From assembly GCF_000614025.1 (NCBI RefSeq), contig NZ_BAKF01000011.1:1-64000 (forward strand): a stretch of DNA of 64,000 nucleotides. The letters are read 5' to 3'. The stretch's first letter is position 1. Each line of letters begins with the position of its first letter. Shown piece after piece: positions 1 to 9,166 of this stretch. This DNA is from Prevotella aurantiaca JCM 15754. GTDB taxonomy: Bacteria > Bacteroidota > Bacteroidia > Bacteroidales > Bacteroidaceae. The translations under genes and the position numbers were made by a program. The notes below the pieces were generated by a model. It was not told the origin of the DNA, ran no database searches, and was given only the letters and a program-made list of their open reading frames with translations.

Positions 1-118
1 TTTATGCTGAAATATTGTTTTTAAGGGACAACTAAATATAGATGAGTAATAAGCTTGCTAATGGTAGTCAGATTGAAACATTGAATAAATGTATCAACAC
101 ACACATAAAACCATTCTT

Positions 119-310
119 GTTTTGTAAAGAAAACTTCGCGGAAAAGTCATCATCGTAGTTTCAGCATGTAAAAGAGCCTATATTGCATCACAAAAGTGCC
201 TGTTTTGCCCAGCAAGACAGGCACTTTTACATTGTAAAACAATAGGTGTCGCAACGTGTTGATTACAAGGTTATTATGCAATAACACCGCTAAAGATAAA
301 TATTTACATT
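119..310 (+). repeat. Dispersed palindromic element, copy 1
   Basis: First of seven copies of an intergenic element. It begins with TTTTGTAAAGAAA and carries alternating palindromic blocks of the type GCAAAAGTGCCTGTTTTGC followed by GACAGGCACTTTTAC, then AAAACAATAGGT and a TTGATTAC block. The right end is more diverged than in the best copies (15511 and 36809). ORFs across it are repeat translations, not genes. Positions 1-118 and 311-428 show no other feature I can support. Confidence 0.75.
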
Positions 311-428
311 TTGTACTGCCCATTTTTCTTATATTATAAGAAGCAAGTGGGGCTGCTTTTTGCACACATAATAAAAGCAAATATGGAGTAGGGAAGATGT
401 TAAAAACAAATAAACTCATTACATTAAG

Positions 429-460
429 TTTGGTATTCTGATACATAATGCCTATCTTTG
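429..460 (+). promoter_or_regulatory. Bacteroidetes-type promoter for the Cys/Lys-rich peptide gene
   Basis: A TTTG box at 429-432 and TATCTTTG at 453-460 are separated by 20 bp, the spacing of the Bacteroidetes primary sigma promoter. The predicted transcript starts near 467. This excludes the in-frame ATG at 448 as the start and supports the ATG at 553. Confidence 0.6.
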
Positions 461-552
461 CAAAGATAAGATTGGATAAGGTGATAATAAAAAATCTACT
501 TAACACCAAATCTTGGATAACATTTATGTTTAATTTAATAAGTAAAATAATT

Positions 553-840
553 ATGGAACTACGTAAAATTGCTTTATCAATTATTGCTGCAGTAGCTTTG
601 ACAACTGCAACAGCACAAGTACAGGACAACAAATCTTGCTGCAAGTCTACAGCAAACAAAGAACAAGTATGCAATAAATCAGCAGAAAAGAAAGAAGGTT
701 GCTGCAAGGATAAGGCAGAAGGAAAGCAAGCAAAAGATTGCAAGAAAGAATGTAAGAAAGACTGCAAGAAGGCATGTCCAAAAGCAAATGCAAAGAAAGA
801 CTGCAAAAAAGAGTGCAAAAAAAGCAAAGAAATAAACTAA
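553..840 (+). CDS. Small secreted Cys/Lys-rich protein
   Basis: A 95-aa protein. Residues 1-21 form a signal peptide (basic start MELRK, hydrophobic core, TATAQ cleavage region). The mature part is almost only Lys, Cys, Glu, Asp and Ala, with CC pairs (SCCK, GCCK) and repeated CKKECKK/CKKDCKK motifs near the C-terminus. The ATG at 553 is chosen because the upstream in-frame ATG at 448 lies inside the promoter. The gene stands alone, with its own promoter and a downstream hairpin. I do not recognise a named family. The regular cysteine spacing would fit metal binding or disulfide-rich surface protein, but function is inference only. Confidence 0.75.
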   Translation: MELRKIALSIIAAVALTTATAQVQDNKSCCKSTANKEQVCNKSAEKKEGCCKDKAEGKQAKDCKKECKKDCKKACPKANAKKDCKKECKKSKEIN

Positions 841-932
841 GAAACTTTGTGCCGTAAAGTACATAACGGCACCATTAAGGCAGACACTGCTGCAAGAAAA
901 ATTAGCATAAGATCTGCCAAAAAGACAACAAT

Positions 933-972
933 CCCCGAAAGATAGCTTTAAAACTGCCTTTCGGGGGTGTTG
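933..972 (+). terminator. Hairpin after the Cys/Lys-rich gene
   Basis: CCCCGAAAG at 933-941 pairs with CTTTCGGGG at 958-966, with a weak T-rich tail after it. It lies about 95 bp after the stop codon at 840. The stretch 973-1100 shows nothing else. Confidence 0.5.
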
Positions 973-1100
973 ATTTTATAAACATAAAGTATTCCTAAGG
1001 TAGTACGAATTATAAACTACTAAGCACAAAGACAATGGCATACAGTTTGCAATACAAAATATAACTAAGATGTAAATGGAGGAATGTTTATGCTTGTAAA

Positions 1101-1132
1101 TTTGGTTATATCATATATTCTTTGTAACTTTG
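1101..1132 (+). promoter_or_regulatory. Promoter of rpoD
   Basis: TTTG at 1101-1104, 20 bp, then TAACTTTG at 1125-1132: a full match to the Bacteroidetes consensus. It lies about 65 bp before the rpoD ATG at 1196. Confidence 0.65.
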
Positions 1133-1195
1133 CACTTAATTTCGTCTATCCTGACGAGGTTATACACCATATTAATTTTAGGTACATACTATCTA

Positions 1196-2067
1196 ATGAG
1201 ACAACTTAAGATTTCAAAAAGTATCACCAATCGTTCCAGCGAGGCGCTTGATAAGTATCTTGTGGAGATTGGACGTGAACCAATGATTACCGTTGATGAG
1301 GAGATTGAGCTTGCTCAAGAGATTCATAAAGGCGGCAGAAAAGGCGAACGAGCAAAGGAAAAGCTCATTAAGGCGAATCTACGCTTTGTGGTTTCCGTTG
1401 CTAAACAATACCAACATCAAGGTCTCTCCCTAACCGACCTTATCGACGAAGGTAACATTGGTCTTGTTAAGGCAGCCGAAAAGTTTGACGAGACACGAGG
1501 TTTAAGTTCATCTCATACGCAGTTTGGTGGATTAGACAGAGTATTTTGCAAGCTATTGCTGAGCAAAGCCGCATCGTGCGCCTGCCATTGAACCAAGTAG
1601 GAGCTATCTCTAAGATAAACCAAGTCACCAATGAGTTCATACAAAAACACAATCGTCGTCCTTCTATTCATGAGTTGGCAGACCTTACCGGCATTGATGA
1701 AGCGCGCATTCGCCAAAGTCAAAGCGCCGATAATCACCACATGAGCATTGACGCACCATTTAGTGATGACGACGATAACTCTATGAGCGACATGTTGGCA
1801 TCGGGAGATGACTCGCGAACAGACCGAGGAGTAGACTTCGAATCAATGTCTGACGATCTTAAATCGGTGTTACAGAACACTTTAAAAGAACGTGAACGCA
1901 AAATTGTTGTTGAGTGTTTTGGCATTGGTTGCCAGGAAAAAGGCCTCGAAGAAATAGGAACAGAGATGCAGCTTACACGCGAACGTGTACGCCAAATACG
2001 AGAAAAAGCAATCGAAAAAATACGCTTGAGTGGTAATGCACGAGTACTAATGAAGTATCTCGGTTAA
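1196..2067 (+). CDS. rpoD: RNA polymerase primary sigma factor RpoD/SigA (apparent frameshift)
   Basis: Housekeeping sigma-70 factor that directs core RNA polymerase to the TAnnTTTG promoters seen in this window. It starts [13 protein letters not shown] and has region 1.2 ([12 protein letters not shown]), region 2 ([19 protein letters not shown]), region 3, and region 4 with an HTH ending [17 protein letters not shown]. The reading frame breaks near 1500. The first frame runs on to 1591, and the conserved sequence ([27 protein letters not shown]) continues in the -1 frame. One missing T in the GGTTTAAG run repairs it and gives 290 aa, normal for Bacteroidetes RpoD. As the gene is essential, a sequence error is the likely cause. 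The start at 1196 matches the family N-terminus; the ATG at 1130 overlaps the promoter. Confidence 0.92.
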
Positions 2068-2120
2068 ACAAAAAACTTATCGGATAGTCTTCCTCGTAGG
2101 ACTGAACATTCAGAAATAAG

Positions 2121-2150
2121 CCCCATCGCTTGCATAGCGGTGGGGTTTTT
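2121..2150 (+). terminator. Rho-independent terminator of rpoD
   Basis: CCCCATCGC (2121-2129) pairs with GCGGTGGGG (2137-2145) around a short loop and is followed by a run of T. It lies about 55 bp after the rpoD stop. Confidence 0.8.
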
Positions 2151-2197
2151 AATTGTGAAAAAGTCCATTTTTCTCATTAGTTTTTAGTGCTACTTCC

Positions 2198-2227
2198 TTG
2201 TTCTTTCATTGAAAATCACTATCTTTG
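2198..2227 (+). promoter_or_regulatory. Promoter of the rRNA methyltransferase gene
   Basis: TTG at 2198-2200, 19 bp, then TATCTTTG at 2220-2227. It leaves a leader of about 170 nt before the ATG at 2404. Confidence 0.55.
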
Positions 2228-2403
2228 CAAAGTTAATACCATCGTCCTACGTTAGCGCAACAATAAGTTTAACGAAAGGGTAGGTGTAAAAACGATTTGG
2301 AAAAGCAATTATAACAATAACATAAACAATAAAGAACATCTCGTCTGCTAACCCGCATGATGCGATAGAATGCAGAAAGATGAAAGTTTTAATAAACAAA
2401 TTG

Positions 2404-3895
2404 ATGGAAGAATTTGAACTCATTGCCAAAACCTTTATGGGACTTGAAGAGGTTTTGGCTCAAGAGCTCACCCAACTGGGTGCTAACAACGTGCAGATAG
2501 GACGACGTATGGTGTCGTTCACCGGTAACAAGGAAATGATGTACCGCGCTAACTTCCAGTTGCACACCGCGATTAGAGTGCTGAAACCAATCGCCCACTT
2601 CAAGCACAAAGTGCCGACGATATGTACGAAGAAGTGAAGAAAATAGATTGGAGCAAGTACATTTTGAAAGGTAAAACATTCTCTGTAGACTCGGTAGTTT
2701 ACTCAGAAGAGTTCAAGAACTCGCGCTTTGTAACCTATAAAGTAAAGGATGCAATCGTAGATCAGTTCCGTGAAAGCACAGGCACAAGACCAAATATATC
2801 TGTCAGCAACCCTGATATTCGATTGAATATTCACGTGCTGAAGATAAAGCAACACTCTCGCTCGACTCCAGTGGTGAGTCTTTGCATCGTCGTGGATACC
2901 GCCAAGAAAGTGTTGAAGCACCTCTGAATGAGGTACTTGCAGCAGGTATGATACTCATGACAGGCTGGAAAGGCGACACTGATTTTATTGATCCAATGTG
3001 TGGTTCTGGCACATTACCTATTGAAGCAGCCCTCATTGCACGTAACATATCGCCAGGAGTCTTCCGCAAAGAGTTTGCTTTTGAAAAGTGGCCAGACTTC
3101 GATCAGGACCTCTTTGATATGATATACAATGACGATTCACAAGAACGTGAATTCGAACACCATATTTATGGTTACGACGTAGATATGAAAGCAGTAAACA
3201 CTGCAAAGATGAATGTTGCCGCAGCAGGCTTCTCAAAGTACGTAACTATTGAAAATAAAGACTTTAAAAACTTCACCCAGCCTTCGCAAAAGAGCATCAT
3301 TGTGATGAATCCTCCATACGGAGAACGCATCTCAACACCCAATTTATTAGGCACATATAAAATGATTGGCGAGCGTTTAAAGCACCAATTCATGGGTAAC
3401 GAAGCTTGGATTCTCTCATATCGCGAGGAGTGTTTTCGCGAAATAGGACTGAAACCAAGCATCAAGATACCAGTATATAATGGTTCGTTGGAGTGTGAAT
3501 TCCGTCGCTATCAAATGTTCGATGGCAAGCTGAACGACTTCCGTGCCGAAGGTGGCATCGTTAAAACGGAAGACGAAAAGCGTGAAATGGCACAGAAACA
3601 TCGCTTCAAGAAGAATCGCGACTTCAAGAAACGACTCGACGAAACAGAGGAAAACGAAGAAGGCGACATACGCTCTTTCACCTTCCATAGCTTTGAACAC
3701 AACATCTCTATAGGCGGAAAGAAAACCGAAAATGGTAAGCGTGGCGGACGCAAAAACTTCCGTGATAACGACCGATACGACGATGAACGTGGCTCATTCC
3801 GTGGAGGAAAGAAGTTCGAAGGTAAACGATTTGATAAAGGAAACAAAGGCGGAAAGTTCAGAAAAAAAAATAATTATAATACAGATGAAGACTAA
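2404..3895 (+). CDS. rlmL: 23S rRNA N2-guanosine methyltransferase, RlmL type (two apparent frameshifts)
   Basis: SAM-dependent methyltransferase acting on a guanine of 23S rRNA. Order: N-terminal ferredoxin-like/THUMP region (FELIAKTFMGLEEVLAQEL, later RPNISVSNPDIRL), then the UPF0020 Rossmann methyltransferase domain with DPMCGSGTLPIEAALIA (SAM binding) and the catalytic NPPYGER. The last ~85 residues are a basic Arg/Gly/Lys/Phe-rich tail (KRGGRKNFRDNDRYDDERG) that is likely disordered and RNA-binding. Conserved sequence changes frame near 2609 and near 2837. One missing A and one missing G repair both and give 497 aa, a normal length. The fused RlmKL form is absent; only the L half is present. 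The 3' end overlaps the next start by 11 bp. The start at 2404 fits the family; the ATG at 2380 adds eight atypical residues. Confidence 0.88.
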
Positions 3896-6092
3896 ATCCC
3901 TAATCGTAAGCGCAGGATTAGCATTCGCAGCTTTAGGTCTTGCATTGCCAACCAACGTTATGGCACAGAAACAATTCACTCTCGAAGAACTTAACTTCGG
4001 CGGTAAAAACTTCCAAAAGATGCGTGCTGAAACTCGCTACACCACATGGTGGGGCGACCAACTCGTGCGTATGGACAACGACCGTTGTACTATTGTAAAT
4101 CCACAAACACTCAAAGAAACGACGCTCTTTACGCTTGACGATATCAATGCAATTGTAGCAAAGGATAATTCCGACCGCCAAGTGCGTTCACTTTACTCTG
4201 TTTCATTCCCTTATGCAGACCGTTCGGTAGTGAAAATCGCTACAGGTAAGGAAACATTGGCTGTAGATTTCAAGGCTAAAAAGCTTGAAAGCACAATGAA
4301 AAGTATTGCAGGCGTACAGGCACAAGACTATAATAAGGTGTCAGGAGCGCTTGCTTATGTCCTAAAAGACCAACTATACGTTGTCAATAAGAACGGAACT
4401 GCAAAGCAACTCACTAACGATGGCTCACGAAGCATAGTCTATGGTCAAGCCGTACACCGTGATGAGTTCGGTATTAAGGGCGGTTTGTACTGGAGCCCAT
4501 CGGGCAATCGCTTGGCATTTTACCGCATGGACCAAAGCATGGTAACTGATTATCCGCTCGTTCACATACCAGAAATAGATTGGAAACCAGCAAAAGGCGA
4601 ATCAAGAATAGCTACTCCAGAACCTACCAAGTATCCTATGGTAGGCGAAACATCGCATAAGGTAACAGTAGGAGTTTACGATATCAATACAGGTAAGACT
4701 GTTTACCTCGACGCTGGCGACCCAACCGACCGCTATTTCACTAATATTCAGTGGAGTCCAGATAGCAAAACCATTTACATGTTCGAGCTAAATCGCGACC
4801 AAAACGATTGTCGTTTGGTGTCATACAATGCCGAAACAGGTAGCAAAATAACTGAATTGTATCGCGAAACAGACGCTAAGTACGTTGAACCATCGCATCC
4901 TATCCTCTTTTTGCCATGGAATGCCGACCAGTTTGTGATGCAAACACAGAAGGACGGCTACAATCATCTATACCTATTTAATAAAGATGGCAAGCAGATA
5001 AAGCAGATAACGAAGGGCAATTGGGTGGTAATGGACGTGCTTGGATTTAATAACAAGACGAAATCAATCATCTATGTGTCTAACGAATGTAGCCCAATAC
5101 AGCGCAATACATGGAGTGTTAGCGTTGAAAATGGCGCTCGCACCCTCTTAGATAATGGCCGTGGTTATCACTACGCAACGCTAAGTGGTAGCGGAAAGTA
5201 CTTGGTTGACAACTATACCGAGCCTACCGTACCACGTAAGATAGACATTATTACCGCTACAGGAGCAAAGCCAACCATCAAGAATTGGCTTACTGCGAAG
5301 AACCCTTGGGCTGGTTACAACGTTCCAGAGTTTACCTCAGGCTCGCTAAAAGCTGACGATGGCACCACCGATCTCTATTGGCGCATGGTTAAGCCAATCG
5401 GTTTCGATCCATCAAAGAAGTATCCAACCGTTGTATATGTATATGGTGGACCACACGCCCACAATGTAGATGCAAGCTGGAACTATGGTTCTCGTTCATG
5501 GGAAACCTATATGGCACAGAAAGGTTACTTGCTTTTCATTCTCGACAATCGTGGTAGTGAGAATCGTGGAAGAGCGTTTGAGCAAGCAACATTCCGCCAA
5601 CTCGGACAAGTAGAGATGCGCGATCAGATGCAAGGAGTTAAGTTTTTGAAATCATTACCATACGTAGATGCCGACCGTATTGGTGTTCACGGTTGGTCAT
5701 TTGGTGGCTTTATGACGATATCTCTTATCACTAACTACCCTGAAACCTTCAAAGTGGGAGTTGCAGGTGGCCCTGTTATCGACTGGAAGTGGTACGAAGC
5801 CATGTACGGCGAGCGCTATATGGACACACCAGAGAGCAATCCAGAAGGCTATGCAAAGACTTCTCTCTTGCCAAAGGCTAAAGATTTGAAGGGTAAGTTG
5901 CAGATTATCACTGGTATGAACGACCCAGTTGTGTTGCCACAACACTGCTTGTCTTTCCTTAAAGCGTGTATCGCTGCTGGCACTCAACCCGATTTCTTCG
6001 TGTATCCAGGCGAACCTCACAACATGAGAGGCCACCAAAGCGTTCACTTGCACGAAAGAATAACACAGTATTTCGAAGACTATTTGAAGTAA
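3885..6092 (+). CDS. ptpA: Prolyl tripeptidyl peptidase A-like S9 serine peptidase
   Basis: Exported serine exopeptidase that removes N-terminal tripeptides ending in proline from peptides. This supports amino-acid nutrition from host protein in oral Bacteroidetes. Length 735 aa. Residues 1-26 are a signal peptide ending NVMAQ. A DPP IV-type beta-propeller (residues ~90-460, with KYPTVVYVYGGPHAHNV at the hydrolase boundary) precedes the alpha/beta hydrolase. Catalytic Ser605 lies in HGWSFGG, Asp680 in GMNDPVV and His712 in EPHNMRG. From memory the sequence is closer to P. gingivalis PtpA than to DPP IV (shared GQAVH, FGI, FYRMDQSMV, GVAGGPVIDW). The ATG at 3885 is chosen because it begins the signal peptide; it overlaps the rlmL stop, so the two genes are probably translationally coupled. 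Upstream in-frame starts lie inside rlmL. Confidence 0.88.
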   Translation: MKTKSLIVSAGLAFAALGLALPTNVMAQKQFTLEELNFGGKNFQKMRAETRYTTWWGDQLVRMDNDRCTIVNPQTLKETTLFTLDDINAIVAKDNSDRQVRSLYSVSFPYADRSVVKIATGKETLAVDFKAKKLESTMKSIAGVQAQDYNKVSGALAYVLKDQLYVVNKNGTAKQLTNDGSRSIVYGQAVHRDEFGIKGGLYWSPSGNRLAFYRMDQSMVTDYPLVHIPEIDWKPAKGESRIATPEPTKYPMVGETSHKVTVGVYDINTGKTVYLDAGDPTDRYFTNIQWSPDSKTIYMFELNRDQNDCRLVSYNAETGSKITELYRETDAKYVEPSHPILFLPWNADQFVMQTQKDGYNHLYLFNKDGKQIKQITKGNWVVMDVLGFNNKTKSIIYVSNECSPIQRNTWSVSVENGARTLLDNGRGYHYATLSGSGKYLVDNYTEPTVPRKIDIITATGAKPTIKNWLTAKNPWAGYNVPEFTSGSLKADDGTTDLYWRMVKPIGFDPSKKYPTVVYVYGGPHAHNVDASWNYGSRSWETYMAQKGYLLFILDNRGSENRGRAFEQATFRQLGQVEMRDQMQGVKFLKSLPYVDADRIGVHGWSFGGFMTISLITNYPETFKVGVAGGPVIDWKWYEAMYGERYMDTPESNPEGYAKTSLLPKAKDLKGKLQIITGMNDPVVLPQHCLSFLKACIAAGTQPDFFVYPGEPHNMRGHQSVHLHERITQYFEDYLK

Positions 6093-6158
6093 GTTTTCAT
6101 CAAACGAAACGTAAAGTAAAACTATAAATCCTTCCGATATGGGGGTAGAAAGGTGCTT

Positions 6159-7427
6159 ATGAAGATATTATTGTTAGGTAGCGGAGGTCGTGAACACGCC
6201 TTAGCGTGGAAGATTGCCCAAAGCAAAAAGTGCGAAAAGCTATTCATTGCGCCAGGCAATGCAGGCACAAACGACTGTGGCGAGAACGTAGCCATTGGAG
6301 TAAACGAGTTCGAAAAGCTCAAAACGTTTGCCGCAGACAATGCTATCGACATGGTAGTAGTAGGTCCTGAAGACCCATTAGTGCGTGGAATATACGACGA
6401 ATTCAAGCAAGACGCACGCACAAAGCACATTCCTGTCATCGGACCGTCGTTGAAAGGTGCTGTACTTGAAGGCAGTAAAGACTTCGCCAAAGCCTTTATG
6501 CAGCGCCATGCCATACCTACTGCAGCCTATGCGACCTTCGATGGTACCATGATAGAGGAAGGATTGAAGTTCCTTGAGACGCTAAAAGCCCCTTATGTGC
6601 TCAAAGCTGACGGCTTGGCAGCAGGCAAAGGCGTGCTCATATTGCCTACTTTAGACGAAGCGAAGCACGAATTCAAGCAGATGCTTGGCGGTATGTTCGG
6701 CAATGCGTCGGCAAAAGTCGTTATCGAAGAGTTCCTTTCAGGTATCGAATGTTCGGTGTTTGTACTCACAGATGGTACAAACTATAAGATACTTCCCGAA
6801 GCAAAGGATTACAAGCGCATCGGTGAAGGCGACACAGGACTTAACACTGGTGGCATGGGAAGCGTGTCGCCAGTGCCTTTTGCAACTGCTGAATGGATGC
6901 AAAAGGTAGAGAAACGCATCATTAAACCAACTGTAGATGGTTTGAAAGCAGAAGGAATCGACTACAAAGGTTTCATTTTCTTTGGACTAATCAACGTAGA
7001 TGGCGAGCCAATGGTGATAGAATACAACTGTCGTATGGGCGATCCAGAAACCGAAAGCGTTATGTTGCGTCTGAAGAGCGACATTGTAGACCTCTTCGAA
7101 GGCGTTGCCAATGGCACCCTTGAAAGCTGTAATGTAGTGTTCGACGACCGTTCTGTGGTTTGTGTTATGCTTGTAAGCGGCGGTTATCCAGGCGATTATA
7201 CGAAGGGATATGCCATCAGTGGCCTTGATAGCGTGGGCGATACAGTTGTCTTCCACAGCGGAACAGCTCTGAAAGATGGCCAGATTGTATCCAACGGAGG
7301 CCGCGTTATTGCTGTATCATCATACGGAACAAACAAAGACGAAGCCCTTCTTAAGAGTTTCACAGAAGCAGAAAAGATAAAGTTTACAGGCAAATACTTC
7401 CGCAGAGACATCGGTAGCGACTTATAA
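6159..7427 (+). CDS. purD: Phosphoribosylamine-glycine ligase (GARS)
   Basis: Second step of de novo purine synthesis: ATP-dependent joining of glycine to 5-phosphoribosylamine, in the cytoplasm. 422 aa, full length. The N-terminal domain has [17 protein letters not shown] and [11 protein letters not shown]. The ATP-grasp domain has [20 protein letters not shown] and the metal-binding stretch [10 protein letters not shown]. The C-terminal domain follows. The ATG at 6159 gives the canonical N-terminus and follows a G-rich ribosome site; a GTG two codons earlier is possible but unnecessary. It lies 66 bp after ptpA and 24 bp before the next gene, so all three may share a transcript. Confidence 0.95.
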   Translation: MKILLLGSGGREHALAWKIAQSKKCEKLFIAPGNAGTNDCGENVAIGVNEFEKLKTFAADNAIDMVVVGPEDPLVRGIYDEFKQDARTKHIPVIGPSLKGAVLEGSKDFAKAFMQRHAIPTAAYATFDGTMIEEGLKFLETLKAPYVLKADGLAAGKGVLILPTLDEAKHEFKQMLGGMFGNASAKVVIEEFLSGIECSVFVLTDGTNYKILPEAKDYKRIGEGDTGLNTGGMGSVSPVPFATAEWMQKVEKRIIKPTVDGLKAEGIDYKGFIFFGLINVDGEPMVIEYNCRMGDPETESVMLRLKSDIVDLFEGVANGTLESCNVVFDDRSVVCVMLVSGGYPGDYTKGYAISGLDSVGDTVVFHSGTALKDGQIVSNGGRVIAVSSYGTNKDEALLKSFTEAEKIKFTGKYFRRDIGSDL

Positions 7428-7451
7428 GAGAAACGTCTGAAGGACAGAATA

Positions 7452-8387
7452 ATGATAGGAAAGTATATACAAAACACAATTGCTGAAAGCCGATGGACGC
7501 TCACTGTAGTGTCCATTCTTTCTACTGCAGTGTGGGCAACAGTGTGTATAAACGACTCTTTGGCCATTGTTCCCTTCGTTTGCATGCTCTTTTCCACTTT
7601 CCTAATGATGGAGTTGAACAACTCCAACGTCCTCATACGCATCTTCAGTCGTATGGTGTCGTGTTGTTATATGTCGCTCACCACAATGGCAACCTTCCAG
7701 TTTCTGTCCTTACTAGCTGCCAGTGTGGTGCTTTGTATGGTCGGTTTCTACACCTGTATCTTCCGTTGTTACCAAGATAAACGCTCTCCGGGGTGGGTCT
7801 TTTACGCCTTTCTTTGTTTGGGATTTAGCAGCATTGTGTGGGTGCAAACCCTTTATTTTGTACCCATTGTATGGGTTTTATTTGCCAGTAAGCTGTTAGC
7901 TGCCAGTCTTCGCAACTATGTTTCCTCTCTTTTCGGACTTCTTTTGCCTAATCTTGTAGCACTCGGCATCTTGATATACAATGGCGAATGGCATTGGGTC
8001 TTGCGTCATCTTGGAGAACTAACCAACTTTGGAAGTCTTGCCGACTATGGGTTGTTATCCATCAATCAGATAATAACGGCAGCGTGGGTTATCCTCTGTG
8101 CCATCATCGGAACAGTTCATTACATGCGCAAGAAAAGCTCTGACAGCATTCGAAACCGCATGCTTTACGGCTTTTTCATACATATCAACAACCTTTCCAT
8201 CTTGTTTTTGTGCCTTCAGCCCCAGCATTTCGATGCCCTTCTTGGCATGGTTATCGCTTCAACATCGCCCCTTATCGCTCACTTCATTGCGCTGACGCGA
8301 ACCAAATTCACCAATATCACCTTCAAATTCCTTGTACTTGGCACCTTTGCCATCACGCTCTACAACCTCTTTTCTAACCTCCGTTAA
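7452..8387 (+). CDS. Polytopic membrane protein of unknown function
   Basis: 311 aa with about eight to ten hydrophobic helices (for example residues 17-52, 65-92, 103-130 and 265-305). Basic residues lie in the short loops (RKKSSDS near residue 220). There is no signal peptide beyond the first membrane segment and no catalytic motif I can point to. It follows purD by 24 bp in the same direction and is likely cotranscribed. I recall similar membrane proteins beside purD in other Bacteroidales, but no function. It ends close to a long non-coding stretch. Confidence 0.7.
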   Translation: MIGKYIQNTIAESRWTLTVVSILSTAVWATVCINDSLAIVPFVCMLFSTFLMMELNNSNVLIRIFSRMVSCCYMSLTTMATFQFLSLLAASVVLCMVGFYTCIFRCYQDKRSPGWVFYAFLCLGFSSIVWVQTLYFVPIVWVLFASKLLAASLRNYVSSLFGLLLPNLVALGILIYNGEWHWVLRHLGELTNFGSLADYGLLSINQIITAAWVILCAIIGTVHYMRKKSSDSIRNRMLYGFFIHINNLSILFLCLQPQHFDALLGMVIASTSPLIAHFIALTRTKFTNITFKFLVLGTFAITLYNLFSNLR

Positions 8388-8840
8388 TTCTAAAGCAACA
8401 GCCAATTGTACTGTTGTTCTATCGTTCTGACGAAATCAGAAGTTCCCTTTTTTCTAACTATTTCAGTCTGTTTATTCTTCGAATATCATTCTGCGACAAC
8501 CCCTTTACCCCTTTGTTTCATCAACAAGATTGAAGTGTTGAAGAACAGGAGGAGTAGGAGAAAGGTCGTAATAGTCTATTTTTGCAATCTCCAAAGTAAA
8601 GTAAGTCATTATGTCGTAGCTACTATAAAGGCGTGATAGAACATCGTTGTGGTCGTAAATCCGTCTTTTTCGTTCGTCATCAACGTTGAAATTCACCTCA
8701 CCTACACATCGTACCGACACCTTATCCTCCTCTGTCAAATCACAAAATAAGAGCTTTAAAACAACTACTTATACACTTCTTTTCGCCTATCATCACCTCT
8801 CAACAAGCACCACTTTATAGCGATAATGACCTAATTAAAG
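8388..8840. other. Intergenic stretch without a supported gene
   Basis: About 450 bp between the membrane protein and a dispersed repeat. A 77-codon open frame on the minus strand (8505-8738) has only a TTG start and no family I know, so it is not called. Nothing else could be supported. Confidence 0.5.
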
Positions 8841-9027
8841 TGTAAAGATTTTACATAAAATCTTGTTTTGTATAACGTATTGGTATTCAGTGTGTTGCAA
8901 TACCCATTGTTTCGCATTGTAAAAGAGCCTGTTTTGCTCGGTAAAACAGGCACTTTTGCGTTGCAATATAGGCACTTTTGCAATGCAAAACCGATACAAC
9001 GAAAATCTGCATGTACTTTCTTTACAA
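8841..9027 (-). repeat. Dispersed palindromic element, copy 2 (inverted)
   Basis: Reverse orientation relative to copy 1. It begins TGTAAAGATTTTACAT and ends TTTCTTTACAAAG, showing the terminal TGTAAAGA/TCTTTACA inverted repeat of the family. The core has GAGCCTGTTTTGC, GTAAAACAGGCACTTTTGC and a TATAGGCACTTTTGC block. It lies just upstream of addA. Confidence 0.75.
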
Positions 9028-9166
9028 AGCTATGGCGATTCCGATGTAATAGAATGGCACTTCTTTCGTCTTGTTTCTTCTAAATGATAGATAAACCATC
9101 GTTTGGTTTTAGTATTCCATTTTTTATGCTTACCTTTACATCTAAATTACTAATTGCATTGGCAGA

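Noticed and set aside
166..245. CRISPR-like array in the repeated GCCTATATTGC / AAAACAGGCACTTTT blocks
   Set aside because: The blocks are palindromic and contiguous with no unique spacers of constant length, and no cas genes are present.
448..552. Longer N-terminus for the Cys/Lys-rich protein
   Set aside because: The ATG at 448 lies within the promoter, before the predicted transcript start; the signal peptide begins at 553.
1495..1510. Programmed frameshift in rpoD
   Set aside because: No slippery heptamer with a downstream structure is visible, and the same kind of one-base loss occurs in unrelated genes.
8505..8738. 77-codon minus-strand frame
   Set aside because: Only a TTG start, no ribosome site, no recognised family; could be real but not supported.
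150..9083. Open frames across the palindromic elements (for example 150-827 minus and 8868-9083 plus)
   Set aside because: They translate repeat sequence (VPVLLGKTGTF-type peptides), occur in several frames of every copy and have no family match.
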